Source: Oscillospiraceae bacterium
GTDB taxonomy: Bacteria; Bacillota; Clostridia; Oscillospirales; Oscillospiraceae
Direction of reading: 5' to 3'
Assembly (NCBI GenBank): GCA_017622295.1
Contig: JAGARK010000016.1
Span: 62,001 to 126,000 of the forward strand
Length of the DNA: 64,000 nt
Shown here: positions 52,597 to 64,000 of the stretch, one piece after another
How the letters are laid out: each line of letters opens with the position of its first letter
Numbering within the stretch: the first letter of the stretch is position 1
Program-made: the position numbers and the translations under genes
The notes under the pieces: generated by a model
Told to the model about the DNA's origin: nothing
What the model saw: only the letters and a program-made list of their open reading frames with translations
Databases searched by the model: none

Positions 52597-53673
52597 ATGG
52601 AACAAATTTCGGATCATATGGAAATGCTGCACGCGGTGGACCGCCCCGCCTTCTGTGTCAAAGGCGGCATCATTGTCAAAGTGAACGCCGATGCAGCAGG
52701 CCTCCTGATTGAAACCGGCATCCCGGTTACCGACCTTCTGGAAACCGGGTCCGAGGAGTACGCCGCCTTTACAGGCGGGTGTCTGTATTTGAATCTGTCC
52801 CTGGCCGGCCACAGCATGGGCTGGTCCGTACTCCGGATGGAGGGCTTCGATCTGTTCCGTCTGGAGGATGACGAGGATGACCGGGAGCTCAAGGCCATGG
52901 CCCTGGCTGCCCGGACCCTGCGGGATCCCCTGTCCAGCGTGATGATCACCGCGGACCGGCTCTTCCCCCTCTCCGGACTGGCGGATGATCCCCAGACCCG
53001 GGAGCAGGTAGCCCGGCTCAACAGGGGGCTCATGCAGATGCTTCGGGTCATTAATAACATGTCTGATGCGGAACGCTACCACGCCGATACCGGCGTGCGT
53101 CAGCAGATCCGGGATATCAGTGCCGTCATCGGCGAGGTCTTTGAAAAAGCCGCCTCTCTGGTGGAGCATACCGGCATTGCGCTGCGCTACGAGGGCCTCC
53201 ACGAAACCGTTTACAGCCTCACGGACAGTGACAAGCTGGAACGGGCAATCCTGAATCTGCTTTCCAACGCCCTCAAGTTCACCCCCAGGGGCGGAAGCAT
53301 CTGCGCAAAACTGACCCGCCGGGGTAAAAAGCTGTACCTGACCATTCAGGACAGCGGCCGCGGCATCGACGAGAGCCTCCGGGGCCAGCTTTTCTCCCGC
53401 TATGTTCGCCAGCCGGGGCTGGAGGACGGAAGCTTCGGCATCGGCCTGGGAATGGTGCTGGTGCGCGCCGCTGCCGCCCTTCACGGCGGCACAGTGCTGG
53501 TGGATCAGCCGGCATCTGCCGGTATCCGGGTCACCATGAGCCTCGCCATCCGTCAGGAATCCCCAGGGCTTATCCGCAATCATATCCTGATTCCCGATTA
53601 CGCCGGGGAGCTGGATCACGCACTGGTCGAACTGTCAGAGGTTCTGCCCCATGAGCTTTATGGTAACAATTGA
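52597..53673 (+). CDS. Sensor-kinase-like protein lacking the phospho-acceptor histidine
   Basis: This 358-residue soluble protein has a PAS-like N-terminal region (about 5-85), a HisKA-like helical hairpin (about 95-165) and a GHKL ATPase domain (about 205-320). The ATPase boxes are good: N box NLLSNALKF (Asn224), G1 DSGRGID (252-258) and G2 GIGLG (281-285). In the HisKA motif, however, the expected H-E-L-R-x-P-L reads R-T-L-R-D-P-L (106-112), so the phospho-acceptor His is Arg106. No response regulator is adjacent. It has no membrane segment. GAGGAGG precedes the ATG. Confidence 0.82.
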   Translation: MEQISDHMEMLHAVDRPAFCVKGGIIVKVNADAAGLLIETGIPVTDLLETGSEEYAAFTGGCLYLNLSLAGHSMGWSVLRMEGFDLFRLEDDEDDRELKAMALAARTLRDPLSSVMITADRLFPLSGLADDPQTREQVARLNRGLMQMLRVINNMSDAERYHADTGVRQQIRDISAVIGEVFEKAASLVEHTGIALRYEGLHETVYSLTDSDKLERAILNLLSNALKFTPRGGSICAKLTRRGKKLYLTIQDSGRGIDESLRGQLFSRYVRQPGLEDGSFGIGLGMVLVRAAAALHGGTVLVDQPASAGIRVTMSLAIRQESPGLIRNHILIPDYAGELDHALVELSEVLPHELYGNN

Positions 53674-53681
53674 TTTTTCAC

Positions 53682-53710
53682 AGCGCACCGCCTGAGCGGT
53701 GCGCTATTTG
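53682..53710. terminator. Bidirectional terminator between the kinase-like gene and uvrA
   Basis: AGCGCACCGC (53682-53691) pairs with GCGGTGCGCT (53696-53705), followed by ATTTGTTTT on the plus strand and by GTGAAAAATC on the minus strand. Confidence 0.75.
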
Positions 53711-53712
53711 TT

Positions 53713-56535
<2,823 letters not shown>

Positions 56536-56568
56536 AAGCTGCCCTCTCTGTATCATTGGATTCCTTAT

Positions 56569-56597
56569 ATTATACCACAATACGCCACCTTACACAA
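56569..56597 (-). promoter_or_regulatory. Promoter of uvrA
   Basis: On the minus strand TTGTGT (56592-56597), 17 bases and TATAAT (56569-56574) lie 34 bases before the ATG. No CGAAC-N4-GTTCG LexA box is visible near it. Confidence 0.75.
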
Positions 56598-56641
56598 GCA
56601 CAAATGCAAACATAATTTCGTTATGCAGGTTGGAAAAGATA

Positions 56642-56671
56642 TTGCAATCCCTCCATTATTTGTGCTATAAT
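56642..56671 (+). promoter_or_regulatory. Promoter of pth
   Basis: TTGCAA (56642-56647), 18 bases and TATAAT (56666-56671) lie 56 bases upstream of pth. Confidence 0.7.
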
Positions 56672-56727
56672 ATATGAGGTGAAATTTGCGCCACTGTATT
56701 ATTTTTGAATGATTGGTAGAAGATACA

Positions 56728-57306
56728 ATGAACGAAACATGGTTAATTGTCGGCCTGGGCAATCCCGGCCGTGAATATGAAAAGACCCGCCACAACGCAG
56801 GCTTCCGGGCTATCGATCTGCTGGCGGACAGCCTGGGCTGTAAGATCGACCGTCTGAAATTTCAAGGTCTCTATGGTCAGGTGAATTACAAGGGTAAAAA
56901 GCTGATGCTGCTCAAGCCCCAGACCTTCATGAATCTGTCCGGCCGCAGCGTGCTGCAGCTGAGTGCCTACTTCAACATCCCCCCTGCCCGGATCATCGTG
57001 ATGTTTGACGATATCTCTCTGGTTCCCGGCAGGCTCCGGGTCCGGGCCGACGGCTCTGCTGGCGGACACAACGGCATCAAGTCCATTATCCAGGAGGTTG
57101 GCTCCCAATCCTTCCCCCGGGTGAAGATCGGCGTCGGCGCCAAGCCCAATCCTGAATTCGATCTGGCCGACTGGGTGCTGTCCACCTTCTCCGCCAGCGA
57201 GGAAAAAGCCCTGAAGAACGCTCTGGAATGGGCCGGCGAAGCGGCCCTCGCCATCATTGACCATGGCGTACCTGAGGCCGCCAACCGCTACAACGGAAAA
57301 CAGTAA
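56728..57306 (+). CDS. pth: Peptidyl-tRNA hydrolase
   Basis: This 192-residue enzyme releases peptides from prematurely dropped peptidyl-tRNAs. The substrate-binding GLGNPG, catalytic His in YEKTRHNAGF, PQTFMNLSG, DDISLVPGRLRVR and GSAGGHNGIKSI are all conserved. The ATG at 56728 has only a weak GTAGAAG upstream; an in-frame TTG at 56713 has no better site. It is followed by mfd, the common pth-mfd order in Firmicutes. Confidence 0.97.
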   Translation: MNETWLIVGLGNPGREYEKTRHNAGFRAIDLLADSLGCKIDRLKFQGLYGQVNYKGKKLMLLKPQTFMNLSGRSVLQLSAYFNIPPARIIVMFDDISLVPGRLRVRADGSAGGHNGIKSIIQEVGSQSFPRVKIGVGAKPNPEFDLADWVLSTFSASEEKALKNALEWAGEAALAIIDHGVPEAANRYNGKQ

Positions 57307-57391
57307 TTTGTCATAATCACGGAAAGGGGCGAAAGATTCCCCTTTCCGCGTAGCCATTTATTCTGTAATTCCCATTTTGTGAGGAAAAATT

Positions 57392-60300
57392 ATGGAAAAA
57401 CTTCTCTCTGTTTTAAAATCCATCCCTGAATACGTTTCCCTGCTGGATTCCCTCTCCCGGGGTGAAAGCGCGGCCATCACCGGCATCGGTCAGATCAACC
57501 GCTCCCACATGATCGCCGGTCTGACCCAGCACACCGCCGACCCCATCGTAATCATCTGTCAGGATGACATCGCCGCCCGACGGCTTCAGGAGGAGCTGAA
57601 AAGCTTCCTGGGAGAAACCGCACCCTTCCTCCCCAGCCGGGAACTGACCTTCTATGACGCATCCGTAGTTTCCCGGGCCTGGGAGCAGAAGCGCCTGCGG
57701 CAGCTCCACGATCTGGCCTCCGGCAAAACGCCCCTTCAGATCTTCACCTGGGAGAGCCTGAGCCAGCGGACCATGCCCCGGGCGGTACTGACCCGGGCTG
57801 CCTTCCGGCTGGAAGCTGGTGAGGAATACCGCCTGGAAGACCTGCTGGACAATTTGGTGTCCTCCGGTTACAGCCGCTGCGCCATGGTCGAAGGTCCCGG
57901 TCAGTTTGCCCTGCGCGGCGGAATTCTGGATATCTACTCCCCCGCCGCCGATCGGCCTGTCCGTGTGGAATTCTTCGGCGACGAGCTGGATACCATGGGC
58001 TATTTCGACCCGGATACCCAGCGACGTACTGAGAATATCGATTCCATGCTGGTCCTGCCCGTGGGCGAGACCCAGCCCAGACTCCATCCCGAGGGCATCG
58101 CGGGTCTGTGCAGCGATATCGAGCGGCTGATCCAGCGGCAGAAGCGCCGGAAGAACATCAACGAGAGCCTGATCTCCACCCTGAGCAAGGATCTGGAAAA
58201 ATACGAAAACGGTCTGCAAAATGCAGCCTCGGACCGCTATATGGCCCTGATCTACCCCGAAATGTCCACCGCCATGGACTATGTCCCCCGTAACGCCACC
58301 CTCATCCTCTGCGACCAGGGCAATCTGAAACGCGCCGCCCGGACCCGCTCCGATGAGATCGGTCTCCAGCTGGACAGCCTGCTGCAGGCCGGTCTGGTTG
58401 CCGGTGAGCTTTGCGACTATGTCAGCGCCTGGGAGGATTTCTGCAGCCAGCTTCGCGGACGCACAGCAGTTTACTTTGACTCCTTCGGCGGCGCCGCCTA
58501 TCCCGAGGATTGCCCGCCCAAGGTTCTGCTGCCCATGACAGCCAAGCAGCTGCCGGGCTACGGCGGCAATATGGACACCGCCGCCACGGACCTGGCCCAC
58601 TATCAGAAGATGGAATTCGGCAGTCTGGTCCTTTGCGGCACCCGCCGCCGGGCGGAGCTGCTTCAGGAGATGCTCCGGGCAAAGGATCTTTCCAGCTTCA
58701 TCTGCATCCCCCTGACCACCATGCCCAAGGCTGGTCAGATCCTGCTGACCGAGGGAACCATCCCCTACGGCATGGAATATCCCAATTCCAAGCTGGCCAT
58801 CCTGACAGAAGGCCAGCTCCTGGCCCGGCAGGCGCCCAAGCGGAAAGCCGCCGCCAAAAAGACCGGCTCCACCAACCGCCAGAAGCTGAACTCCTTCACG
58901 GACCTGACACCCGGCGATCTGGTGGTCCACGAAAACTACGGCATCGGCCGTTTTGTGGCCATGGAGCAGATCAAGGTGGACGGCGCCACCAAGGACTATA
59001 TCAAGATCGCCTACCAGGGCTCCGATACTCTCTTCGTCCCCGCCACCCAGCTGGATCTGGTGAGCAAATACATCGGAGGCGGCAGCGAGGATACCAATGT
59101 CCGGCTGAACAAGATCGGCTCCGACGCCTGGCAGAAGACCAAGGCCAAGGCCCGGAAGGCCGCCAAGGATATGGCCGGTGAACTGATCCAGCTCTACGCC
59201 GCCCGGAAACGGCAGGAAGGCTTCGCCTTTGCCGCCGACTCCCCCTGGCAGCAGGAATTTGAGGATAATTTCGCTTATCCCGAAACCGACGATCAGCTGC
59301 GCTGCATCGCCGAGATCAAGCACGATATGGAATCCCCCATCCCCATGGACCGGCTTCTGTGCGGCGATGTGGGCTTCGGCAAAACCGAGGTTGCCCTCCG
59401 GGCCGTCATGAAGGCCATCATGGACGGCAAGCAGGTGGCCATTCTGGTGCCTACCACGGTCCTGGCCCAGCAGCATTATCAGACCGCCGTGGCCCGGTTC
59501 CGGGGCTTCCCGGTGAACATCGACGTGCTCAGCCGGTTCCGTACCGCCGCCCAGCAGCGGCAGACCCTCATGAACCTCCGGGCAGGCTCCGTGGATCTGA
59601 TTATTGGCACCCACAAGCTGATCCAGAAAAACGTCGAATACAAGGATCTGGGCCTGCTGGTCATCGATGAGGAGCAGCGCTTCGGCGTCAGCCACAAGGA
59701 ACGCCTGAAAGAGATCTCCAAGGGCGTGGATGTGCTGACCCTCTCCGCCACCCCCATTCCGAGAACTCTGAACATGGCCCTCTCCGGCATCCGGGATATG
59801 TCCACCCTGGAAGAGCCCCCGGCGGACCGGTATCCGGTTCAGACCTTCGTCATGGAGCATAACAACGCCATCATCGACGACGCCATCCGCCGGGAAATCG
59901 AGCGGGGCGGCCAGGTCTACTATCTGCACAACAAGGTGGAAACCATCGACCAGATCGCCTCGGGCCTCCAGAAGCGGATCCCCGGCCTCAGCGTGGCTGT
60001 GGCTCATGGTCAGATGGGCGAGGAAGCCCTGGGCGATGTGATGCACGCCATGGCCGACGGCGATATCCAGGTGCTGGTATGCACCACCATCATTGAGACC
60101 GGGCTGGACATCCCCAACGCCAACACCCTGATCATCGAAAACGCCGACCGCTTTGGCCTCTCCCAGCTGCATCAGCTTCGGGGCCGCGTGGGCCGCTCCA
60201 CCCGCCACGCCTACGCCTACTTCACCTACCGCCCGGACAAGCAGCTGACAGAAATCGCCGAAAAGCGACTGAGCGCCATCCGGGACTTTGCCGAGTTCGG

Positions 60301-60910
60301 CTCCGGCTTCAAGATCGCCATGCGTGACCTGGAGATCCGCGGTGCGGGCAATCTGCTGGGCGCCGAGCAGTCCGGTCACATGATGAGCGTGGGCTACGAT
60401 ATGTACCTGAAGCTGCTGGACGAAGCGGTTCTGGAAGAAAAGGGCGAGGCACCCAAACAGCCTGACTGCACCGCCGACCTGAACGTCACCGCAAACGTCG
60501 ACAAGCACTATGTTTCCCGAGGGGAGGAACGGATGGACCTCTACCGCCGGATGGCTGCCATCCGAAGCCAGGAGGACGCGGACGACCTGCTGGACGAGAT
60601 CGTGGACCGCTACGGCGAGCCGCCCAAGGGCGTGCTGAATCTGATCGACATTGCCCTGCTCCGCGCCACCGCGCGGCAGCTTGGCATCAAGGACATCAAG
60701 CAGAAGGCCGGAGATGTGCTGTTCACCCTGGTGAATCTGAACTTCGACGCTGTGGGCAATCTCTGCGCAGACCCGGATTATCAGAAGCGGGTGCTGTTTG
60801 TGGCCAACGCCAAGGAGCCCACCCTGCGCCTGAAGCTGGCCCCCGGCGTGGACAGCCTGAAGCAGTCCAGGGTCTTTGTCCAGCGTTATGCGGACTTCAT
60901 GAAATCTTAA
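57392..60910 (+). CDS. mfd: Transcription-repair coupling factor
   Basis: This 1172-residue translocase removes RNA polymerase stalled at lesions and recruits UvrA. It has the UvrB-like N-terminal region (about 1-350), the CarD-like RNA-polymerase-interacting domain (about 495-590; LTPGDLVVHENYGIGRFVAME, core GDLVVHENYGIG), a RecG-like helicase with Walker A GDVGFGKT (658-665) and DEEQ, and the C-terminal TRCF domain. All motifs are intact. A small hairpin (57320-57348) lies between pth and mfd. GAGG precedes the ATG. It complements uvrA and uvrB in this window. Confidence 0.97.
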   Translation: MEKLLSVLKSIPEYVSLLDSLSRGESAAITGIGQINRSHMIAGLTQHTADPIVIICQDDIAARRLQEELKSFLGETAPFLPSRELTFYDASVVSRAWEQKRLRQLHDLASGKTPLQIFTWESLSQRTMPRAVLTRAAFRLEAGEEYRLEDLLDNLVSSGYSRCAMVEGPGQFALRGGILDIYSPAADRPVRVEFFGDELDTMGYFDPDTQRRTENIDSMLVLPVGETQPRLHPEGIAGLCSDIERLIQRQKRRKNINESLISTLSKDLEKYENGLQNAASDRYMALIYPEMSTAMDYVPRNATLILCDQGNLKRAARTRSDEIGLQLDSLLQAGLVAGELCDYVSAWEDFCSQLRGRTAVYFDSFGGAAYPEDCPPKVLLPMTAKQLPGYGGNMDTAATDLAHYQKMEFGSLVLCGTRRRAELLQEMLRAKDLSSFICIPLTTMPKAGQILLTEGTIPYGMEYPNSKLAILTEGQLLARQAPKRKAAAKKTGSTNRQKLNSFTDLTPGDLVVHENYGIGRFVAMEQIKVDGATKDYIKIAYQGSDTLFVPATQLDLVSKYIGGGSEDTNVRLNKIGSDAWQKTKAKARKAAKDMAGELIQLYAARKRQEGFAFAADSPWQQEFEDNFAYPETDDQLRCIAEIKHDMESPIPMDRLLCGDVGFGKTEVALRAVMKAIMDGKQVAILVPTTVLAQQHYQTAVARFRGFPVNIDVLSRFRTAAQQRQTLMNLRAGSVDLIIGTHKLIQKNVEYKDLGLLVIDEEQRFGVSHKERLKEISKGVDVLTLSATPIPRTLNMALSGIRDMSTLEEPPADRYPVQTFVMEHNNAIIDDAIRREIERGGQVYYLHNKVETIDQIASGLQKRIPGLSVAVAHGQMGEEALGDVMHAMADGDIQVLVCTTIIETGLDIPNANTLIIENADRFGLSQLHQLRGRVGRSTRHAYAYFTYRPDKQLTEIAEKRLSAIRDFAEFGSGFKIAMRDLEIRGAGNLLGAEQSGHMMSVGYDMYLKLLDEAVLEEKGEAPKQPDCTADLNVTANVDKHYVSRGEERMDLYRRMAAIRSQEDADDLLDEIVDRYGEPPKGVLNLIDIALLRATARQLGIKDIKQKAGDVLFTLVNLNFDAVGNLCADPDYQKRVLFVANAKEPTLRLKLAPGVDSLKQSRVFVQRYADFMKS

Positions 60911-60921
60911 GCAAGTCTATA

Positions 60922-60949
60922 TTGAAATCTTTAGAATTTGTGGTACAAT
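60922..60949 (+). promoter_or_regulatory. Promoter of the VanW-family gene
   Basis: TTGAAA (60922-60927), 16 bases and TACAAT (60944-60949) lie 36 bases before the TTG start. Confidence 0.7.
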
Positions 60950-60985
60950 ATACCCCAAATCACAATAAATGAGGAGTTGATTATC

Positions 60986-62821
60986 TTGGGTAAATTCTCT
61001 CAGCCCCGTGGAAATATAACCCATGAACCCGCCGTCAAGTCCGCCCCCAAAAAGAAGAAATCGGGCCGTGCCGCCGTTCTGATCTGCCTGTGCGTCCTGG
61101 CTATCGCGCTGTTGGCCGGCAGCATCGTAGGCGTCTGGTACTTCGCGCTGGGCGGCGCGGATGATGGTCTGATTCTCAGCAATGTCACCGCCGCTGGCAT
61201 CAATCTGGGCGGCATGACCAGGGAGCAGGCCTCCGCCGCCCTCCACCAGGCAACGGACCTGACCTACACTTCCGAAAATATGGTCATTGAGCTTCCCGAT
61301 GTAACGCTGGAGCTCTCCCCCGCCGATACCGGCGCAAAGCTTGATGTAGATGCTGTCATAGAGGAAGCCTTCAGCTATGGCCGCACCGGCACCAAGGCAG
61401 AGCGGGAGCAGGTCAAGGCCAACGCCCTGGCCTCCAAGCATCCCATTGCCCTGCTGCCCTATCTGAACCTGAACATGGATTTCATCCGTGCACAGCTGGA
61501 GGAATACGGCAGCAGCTTCAACAGCGAGTACTCCCCCTCCTCCGTTACTGTCGATGGCGAGATGCCGGTGCTGGATGCCTCCGCCGAGGACTTTGATCCC
61601 GAAGCCCAGGGCCAGACCATGACCATCGAGCTGGGTACCCCCGGCCGGAATGTGGACATTGAAGGCATCTATAATTCCGTGCTGGATGCTTACAGCTACA
61701 ATGAATTCCTGGTCGTCTGCGAGATGACCGAGGAGGAGACCACTCCCGAATTTATCGATCTTGCAAGCCTGTACGAAGAGTACCATTTTGAGCCCCAGGA
61801 CGCTGCCATGGACCCGGAGACCTTCGATGTCACCCCCGAGGTCTACGGCTACGGCTTTGATCTGGAAGAAGCCCAGCTTCTGATGGAAGAAGCCATCTAC
61901 GGCGACACCATCGAACTCCAGCTGAACCTCATTGCTCCCGAGGTGTTGAGCGAAGAGCTGTCCGGCCTGCTGTTCCGGGATGTGCTGGCTTCCTACGAAA
62001 CCGAGCACACCAACGACAAAAACCGCAATAACAATCTGACTCTGGCCTGCGCCTCCATCAACAATCTGGTACTGCAGCCCGGTGACACCTTCGACTACAA
62101 CAAAGCTCTGGGCAAGCGCACCACCGAAAACGGTTATAAAGCTGCCAACGCTTACAGCGCCGGTATGACCGTCAAGGAAATCGGCGGCGGCATCTGCCAG
62201 GTCTCCTCCACCCTGTACTACTGCACCCTGATCGCCGACCTGGAGATCGTTTCCCGCAGCCCCCACAGCTATGTCTCCTCCTACATCCCCATGGGCATGG
62301 ACGCAGCAGTCAGCTGGGGCGGCCCCGAGTTCCGCTTTAAGAATAACACCAATTATCCCATCCGCATCGAAGCCGAAGTGGCCGACGGCAAGGTAAAGAT
62401 CCGCCTCATCGGCACCGACGAAAAGGATTACTACATCAAAATGGAGTACGAGGTAACCAGCACCGTCAAGCCCACCACCGAGACCGTGGAGATCCCCGCT
62501 GACAACAACCCTGAAAACTACAAGGACGGCCAGGTCATCTCCACCCCCTACACCGGCTACACCGTCAAGACCTACAAGCTGAAGTATGACAAGGAAACCG
62601 ATGAGCTGATCTCCCGCGAATTCGACAGAACCTCTACATACAAGTACCGCAACAAACAGATCGCTTCCATCGTCAACAAAACGCCCGAAACGGAGCCCAC
62701 CACTCCCCCCGCCACCGAGGCTCCCACACCCCCTGCAACAGAAGCACCCACTACGCCTCCTGTCGAAACCCCGGCACCTACCCAGCCGCCGATTACGGAC
62801 AGCGGCATATCGGAAGGTTAA
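60986..62821 (+). CDS. VanW-family cell-surface protein
   Basis: This 611-residue protein has a short basic cytoplasmic tail, one signal anchor (about 28-52), peptidoglycan-binding-like repeats (about 60-330) and a VanW domain (about 335-480; GDTFDYNKALGKRT, EIGGGICQVSSTLYY, MDAAVSWGGPEFRFKN). A Thr/Pro-rich C-terminal tail (about 575-611) contains repeated TPPATEAPT-like units and may span the wall. VanW proteins are of unknown function and need not imply vancomycin resistance; no van ligase cluster is present. The start is a TTG at 60986, nine bases after GAGGAG; no ATG fits. Confidence 0.88.
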   Translation: MGKFSQPRGNITHEPAVKSAPKKKKSGRAAVLICLCVLAIALLAGSIVGVWYFALGGADDGLILSNVTAAGINLGGMTREQASAALHQATDLTYTSENMVIELPDVTLELSPADTGAKLDVDAVIEEAFSYGRTGTKAEREQVKANALASKHPIALLPYLNLNMDFIRAQLEEYGSSFNSEYSPSSVTVDGEMPVLDASAEDFDPEAQGQTMTIELGTPGRNVDIEGIYNSVLDAYSYNEFLVVCEMTEEETTPEFIDLASLYEEYHFEPQDAAMDPETFDVTPEVYGYGFDLEEAQLLMEEAIYGDTIELQLNLIAPEVLSEELSGLLFRDVLASYETEHTNDKNRNNNLTLACASINNLVLQPGDTFDYNKALGKRTTENGYKAANAYSAGMTVKEIGGGICQVSSTLYYCTLIADLEIVSRSPHSYVSSYIPMGMDAAVSWGGPEFRFKNNTNYPIRIEAEVADGKVKIRLIGTDEKDYYIKMEYEVTSTVKPTTETVEIPADNNPENYKDGQVISTPYTGYTVKTYKLKYDKETDELISREFDRTSTYKYRNKQIASIVNKTPETEPTTPPATEAPTPPATEAPTTPPVETPAPTQPPITDSGISEG

Positions 62822-62822
62822 C

Positions 62823-62860
62823 AAAAAAGACGCATTCAAGTGAATGCGTCTTTTTTATTC
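62823..62860 (+). terminator. Rho-independent terminator of the VanW-family gene
   Basis: AAAAAAGACGCATTC (62823-62837) pairs with GAATGCGTCTTTTTT (62842-62856). Confidence 0.92.
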
Positions 62861-62869
62861 GGAAATCAG

Positions 62870-62898
62870 TTGTGTTTTCCCAGTCAGCCTGATATAAT
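62870..62898 (+). promoter_or_regulatory. Promoter of the zinc-ribbon membrane protein gene
   Basis: TTGTGT (62870-62875), 17 bases and TATAAT (62893-62898) lie 32 bases before the ATG. Confidence 0.75.
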
Positions 62899-62930
62899 TG
62901 CAATATGTGCATGGATTTGGAGGGATTTCA

Positions 62931-63311
62931 ATGTTCCAGAATATCGGTGGAAAAATCAAAGTTTTGGCCCAGGTCGTCTGCTGGATCGGTATCAGCATCT
63001 CAATCATCGCGGGAATCGCACTGATATCGGAAGGCGGATTTATATTTGGTCTTGTCATGGCTGCAGCTGGTTCCCTGGCCTCTTGGGTGGGTTCTTTCCT
63101 GACTTACGGATTGGGCCAACTGATCGAAAACACCGACATCTTGGTAGCCCTGTCAAAAAAAGCAGCGCTGCGGGCACAGGCAGCTGACGACACGCAGCAG
63201 GATGGTCCCGATGAAACAACCAGCTGCCCCCACTGCGGTAAACCAATTATTGTTCCCGCGGGGACCCTCTTTGCATACTGTCCCTGGTGCAACAAATCCA
63301 TCGACCCGTAA
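62931..63311 (+). CDS. Small membrane protein with C-terminal zinc ribbon
   Basis: This 126-residue protein has two hydrophobic helices (about 10-30 and 36-60) and a C-terminal CPHCGKPI...CPWCNKSI zinc ribbon (about 100-124). It is not recognised as a named family; many Firmicutes encode similar short proteins in which the ribbon probably binds zinc for structure. GGAGGG precedes the ATG at 62931; the frame is open further but lacks a better site. It is framed by its own promoter and terminator. Confidence 0.72.
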   Translation: MFQNIGGKIKVLAQVVCWIGISISIIAGIALISEGGFIFGLVMAAAGSLASWVGSFLTYGLGQLIENTDILVALSKKAALRAQAADDTQQDGPDETTSCPHCGKPIIVPAGTLFAYCPWCNKSIDP

Positions 63312-63325
63312 TCAACCTTACTTAA

Positions 63326-63360
63326 ACAGCCAGCCACCTTCGTGGCTGGCTGTACTGTTT
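63326..63360. terminator. Bidirectional terminator
   Basis: ACAGCCAGCCAC (63326-63337) pairs with GTGGCTGGCTGT (63342-63353), followed by ACTGTTTATTTT on the plus strand; on the minus strand TTAAG follows. Confidence 0.75.
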
Positions 63361-63784
63361 ATTTTGCGCGGATATCCAGATGATAGTCCACAACGCCTGC
63401 GGCGCTGTTTTCGATGTCAATGCTGTAAATCAGATCGATCATGCCGCCCTCGGGCATGATGTCAAAGAACACCCGCTGGGCGCAGACCGTGATCATCAAC
63501 GCGCCGAAATCCATCTGATACAGGGACTCGTGATACACGCCCTCCTGGAAGATCATCTGGGAATAGAGCTTGCCGGTGCGGGTCAGGGTGATCTTGCCGG
63601 GCTCCACGCGGAAGGTGGTGGTGACACCCAGCAGCCCCGTCAGCTCCGTTTCATCGTAGCTGATGTCCCAGCCGCCGTTGCAGAACTCCATGGTTCCGTC
63701 CGTCACCAGCTCGATGACGTCCGGATCTTGCTGCTCGTCATAGCTCTGTCTGCCGCAGATCGACAGCACCACGGGAATTTTCAT
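63359..63784 (-). CDS. DUF1934 (YwiB-like) protein
   Basis: This 141-residue protein matches DUF1934, a small calycin-like beta-barrel family. [31 protein letters not shown] (core YDETELTG) and the alternating strands up to [22 protein letters not shown] (core DIENS) are typical. The function is unknown. The ATG overlaps the ddl stop by four bases (ATGA), so it is made with D-alanine--D-alanine ligase. Confidence 0.85.
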   Translation of the reverse strand: MKIPVVLSICGRQSYDEQQDPDVIELVTDGTMEFCNGGWDISYDETELTGLLGVTTTFRVEPGKITLTRTGKLYSQMIFQEGVYHESLYQMDFGALMITVCAQRVFFDIMPEGGMIDLIYSIDIENSAAGVVDYHLDIRAK

Positions 63785-64000
63785 TTGCAGGCCTCCTGGG
63801 CAAGCATCAGCAGTTCGTCGATCAGCTGGCTGTAAGGAATGCCGCTGGCAGCGAAGAGCTTGGGATACATGGAAATGGAAGTGAATCCGGGCAGGGTATT
63901 GATCTCGTTGAAGACGATCCGGTTGTCGCCGTGGGTCACAAAGAAGTCCACACGGCTCAGGCCCTGGCAGCCGATGGCGCTGTAGACCTTCACGGCCATC
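63781..64000 (-). CDS. ddl: D-alanine--D-alanine ligase, C-terminal fragment
   Basis: The last 72 codons of a minus-strand gene that continues beyond the window are present. The sequence contains SRVDFF and [19 protein letters not shown], the ATP-grasp C-terminal block of D-Ala-D-Ala ligases; the Asn and Glu of NEIN coordinate magnesium. The enzyme makes the dipeptide used by MurF, encoded at 23263-24621. The reading frame shows no internal start preference because the true start lies outside. Confidence 0.93.
   Translation of the reverse strand, partial: MAVKVYSAIGCQGLSRVDFFVTHGDNRIVFNEINTLPGFTSISMYPKLFAASGIPYSQLIDELLMLAQEACK

Noticed and set aside
57307..57391. Intrinsic terminator between pth and mfd
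   Set aside because: A 10-bp hairpin (57320-57348) exists but is followed by CGTAGCC rather than a T-run. It is more likely an RNA-processing or neutral hairpin within a pth-mfd operon.
60986..62821. Vancomycin resistance from the VanW domain
   Set aside because: VanW-domain surface proteins are common in clostridia without resistance clusters. No vanH, vanA/B-type ligase or vanX is present; the ddl end at 63781 belongs to ordinary wall synthesis as far as can be seen.

Overview
This window comes from a chromosome of a spore-forming, anaerobic, Gram-positive member of the Clostridia. It is probably an Oscillospirales (Oscillospiraceae-like) gut bacterium; that placement is inferred from protein style and gene order, not from a database search. 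Evidence for a spore former is SpmA/SpmB, SpoVAC, an AbrB-type regulator and a PASTA-bearing class B PBP. MurE carries the DNPR motif of meso-diaminopimelate enzymes, so the peptidoglycan is probably DAP-type. A 2[4Fe-4S] ferredoxin fits anaerobic metabolism. Gene density is high, both strands are used, and nearly all genes have strong AGGAGG-type ribosome binding sites, which were used to correct many start codons.

Layout. 1-4.4 kb: the distal part of an F1Fo ATP synthase operon (atpH end, atpA, atpG, atpD, atpC). 4.5-13.4 kb: a membrane-linked HTH protein, asnS, a purine permease, a class B sortase, an alpha/beta hydrolase, a probable small RNA gene and a GH3 beta-glucosidase. 13.5-17.4 kb: tspO, a five-gene tRNA operon (Val-Asp-Phe-Gly-Cys, minus strand) with tandem promoters, hslO (Hsp33), an unknown membrane protein and a methyltransferase. 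17.4-30.2 kb: the division and cell wall (dcw) cluster on the minus strand, in transcription order mraZ-rsmH-ftsL-PBP2/SpoVD-murE-murF-mraY-ftsW-murG-ftsQ, then ftsZ from its own promoter. 30.4-36.2 kb: clpC, ferredoxin, two RNA-modifying methyltransferases (a TrmN6-like enzyme and rsmI), an AbrB-like regulator and spmAB. 36.2-44.1 kb: a MITE-like repeat, an exonuclease, nagB, an ECF S component, an HSL-type esterase, a barnase/barstar pair, spoVAC, a MATE transporter and luxS-mtnN. 44.3-49.7 kb: a membrane protein with a degenerate deacetylase domain, a DUF1653 protein, an LTA-synthase-like phosphoglycerol transferase, a 47-residue membrane peptide under a twin operator, and a PadR/HAAS pair. 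49.8-60.9 kb: DNA repair genes (uvrB, radC, uvrA, mfd), a sensor kinase lacking the phospho-acceptor His, and pth. 61-64 kb: a VanW protein, a zinc-ribbon membrane protein, a DUF1934 protein and the 3' end of ddl.

Most of the window is housekeeping and contains no large mobile island. The most interesting signals are small. One 16-bp palindromic operator type, GTTAGC-N4-GCTAAC, occurs three times: two copies at the promoter of a 47-aa membrane peptide (one filling its whole spacer) and one copy at the promoter of an apparently non-coding, CU-rich, Rho-independently terminated RNA. This suggests a small regulon, possibly metal- or iron-responsive, made of one sRNA and one micropeptide. Other points worth a second look are the barnase/barstar pair, a pseudo-deacetylase, a His-less kinase with a leader terminator, helically phased A-tracts upstream of the tRNA promoter, a duplicated tRNA-Cys 3' end, and a hairpin between the Shine-Dalgarno and start codon of hslO.
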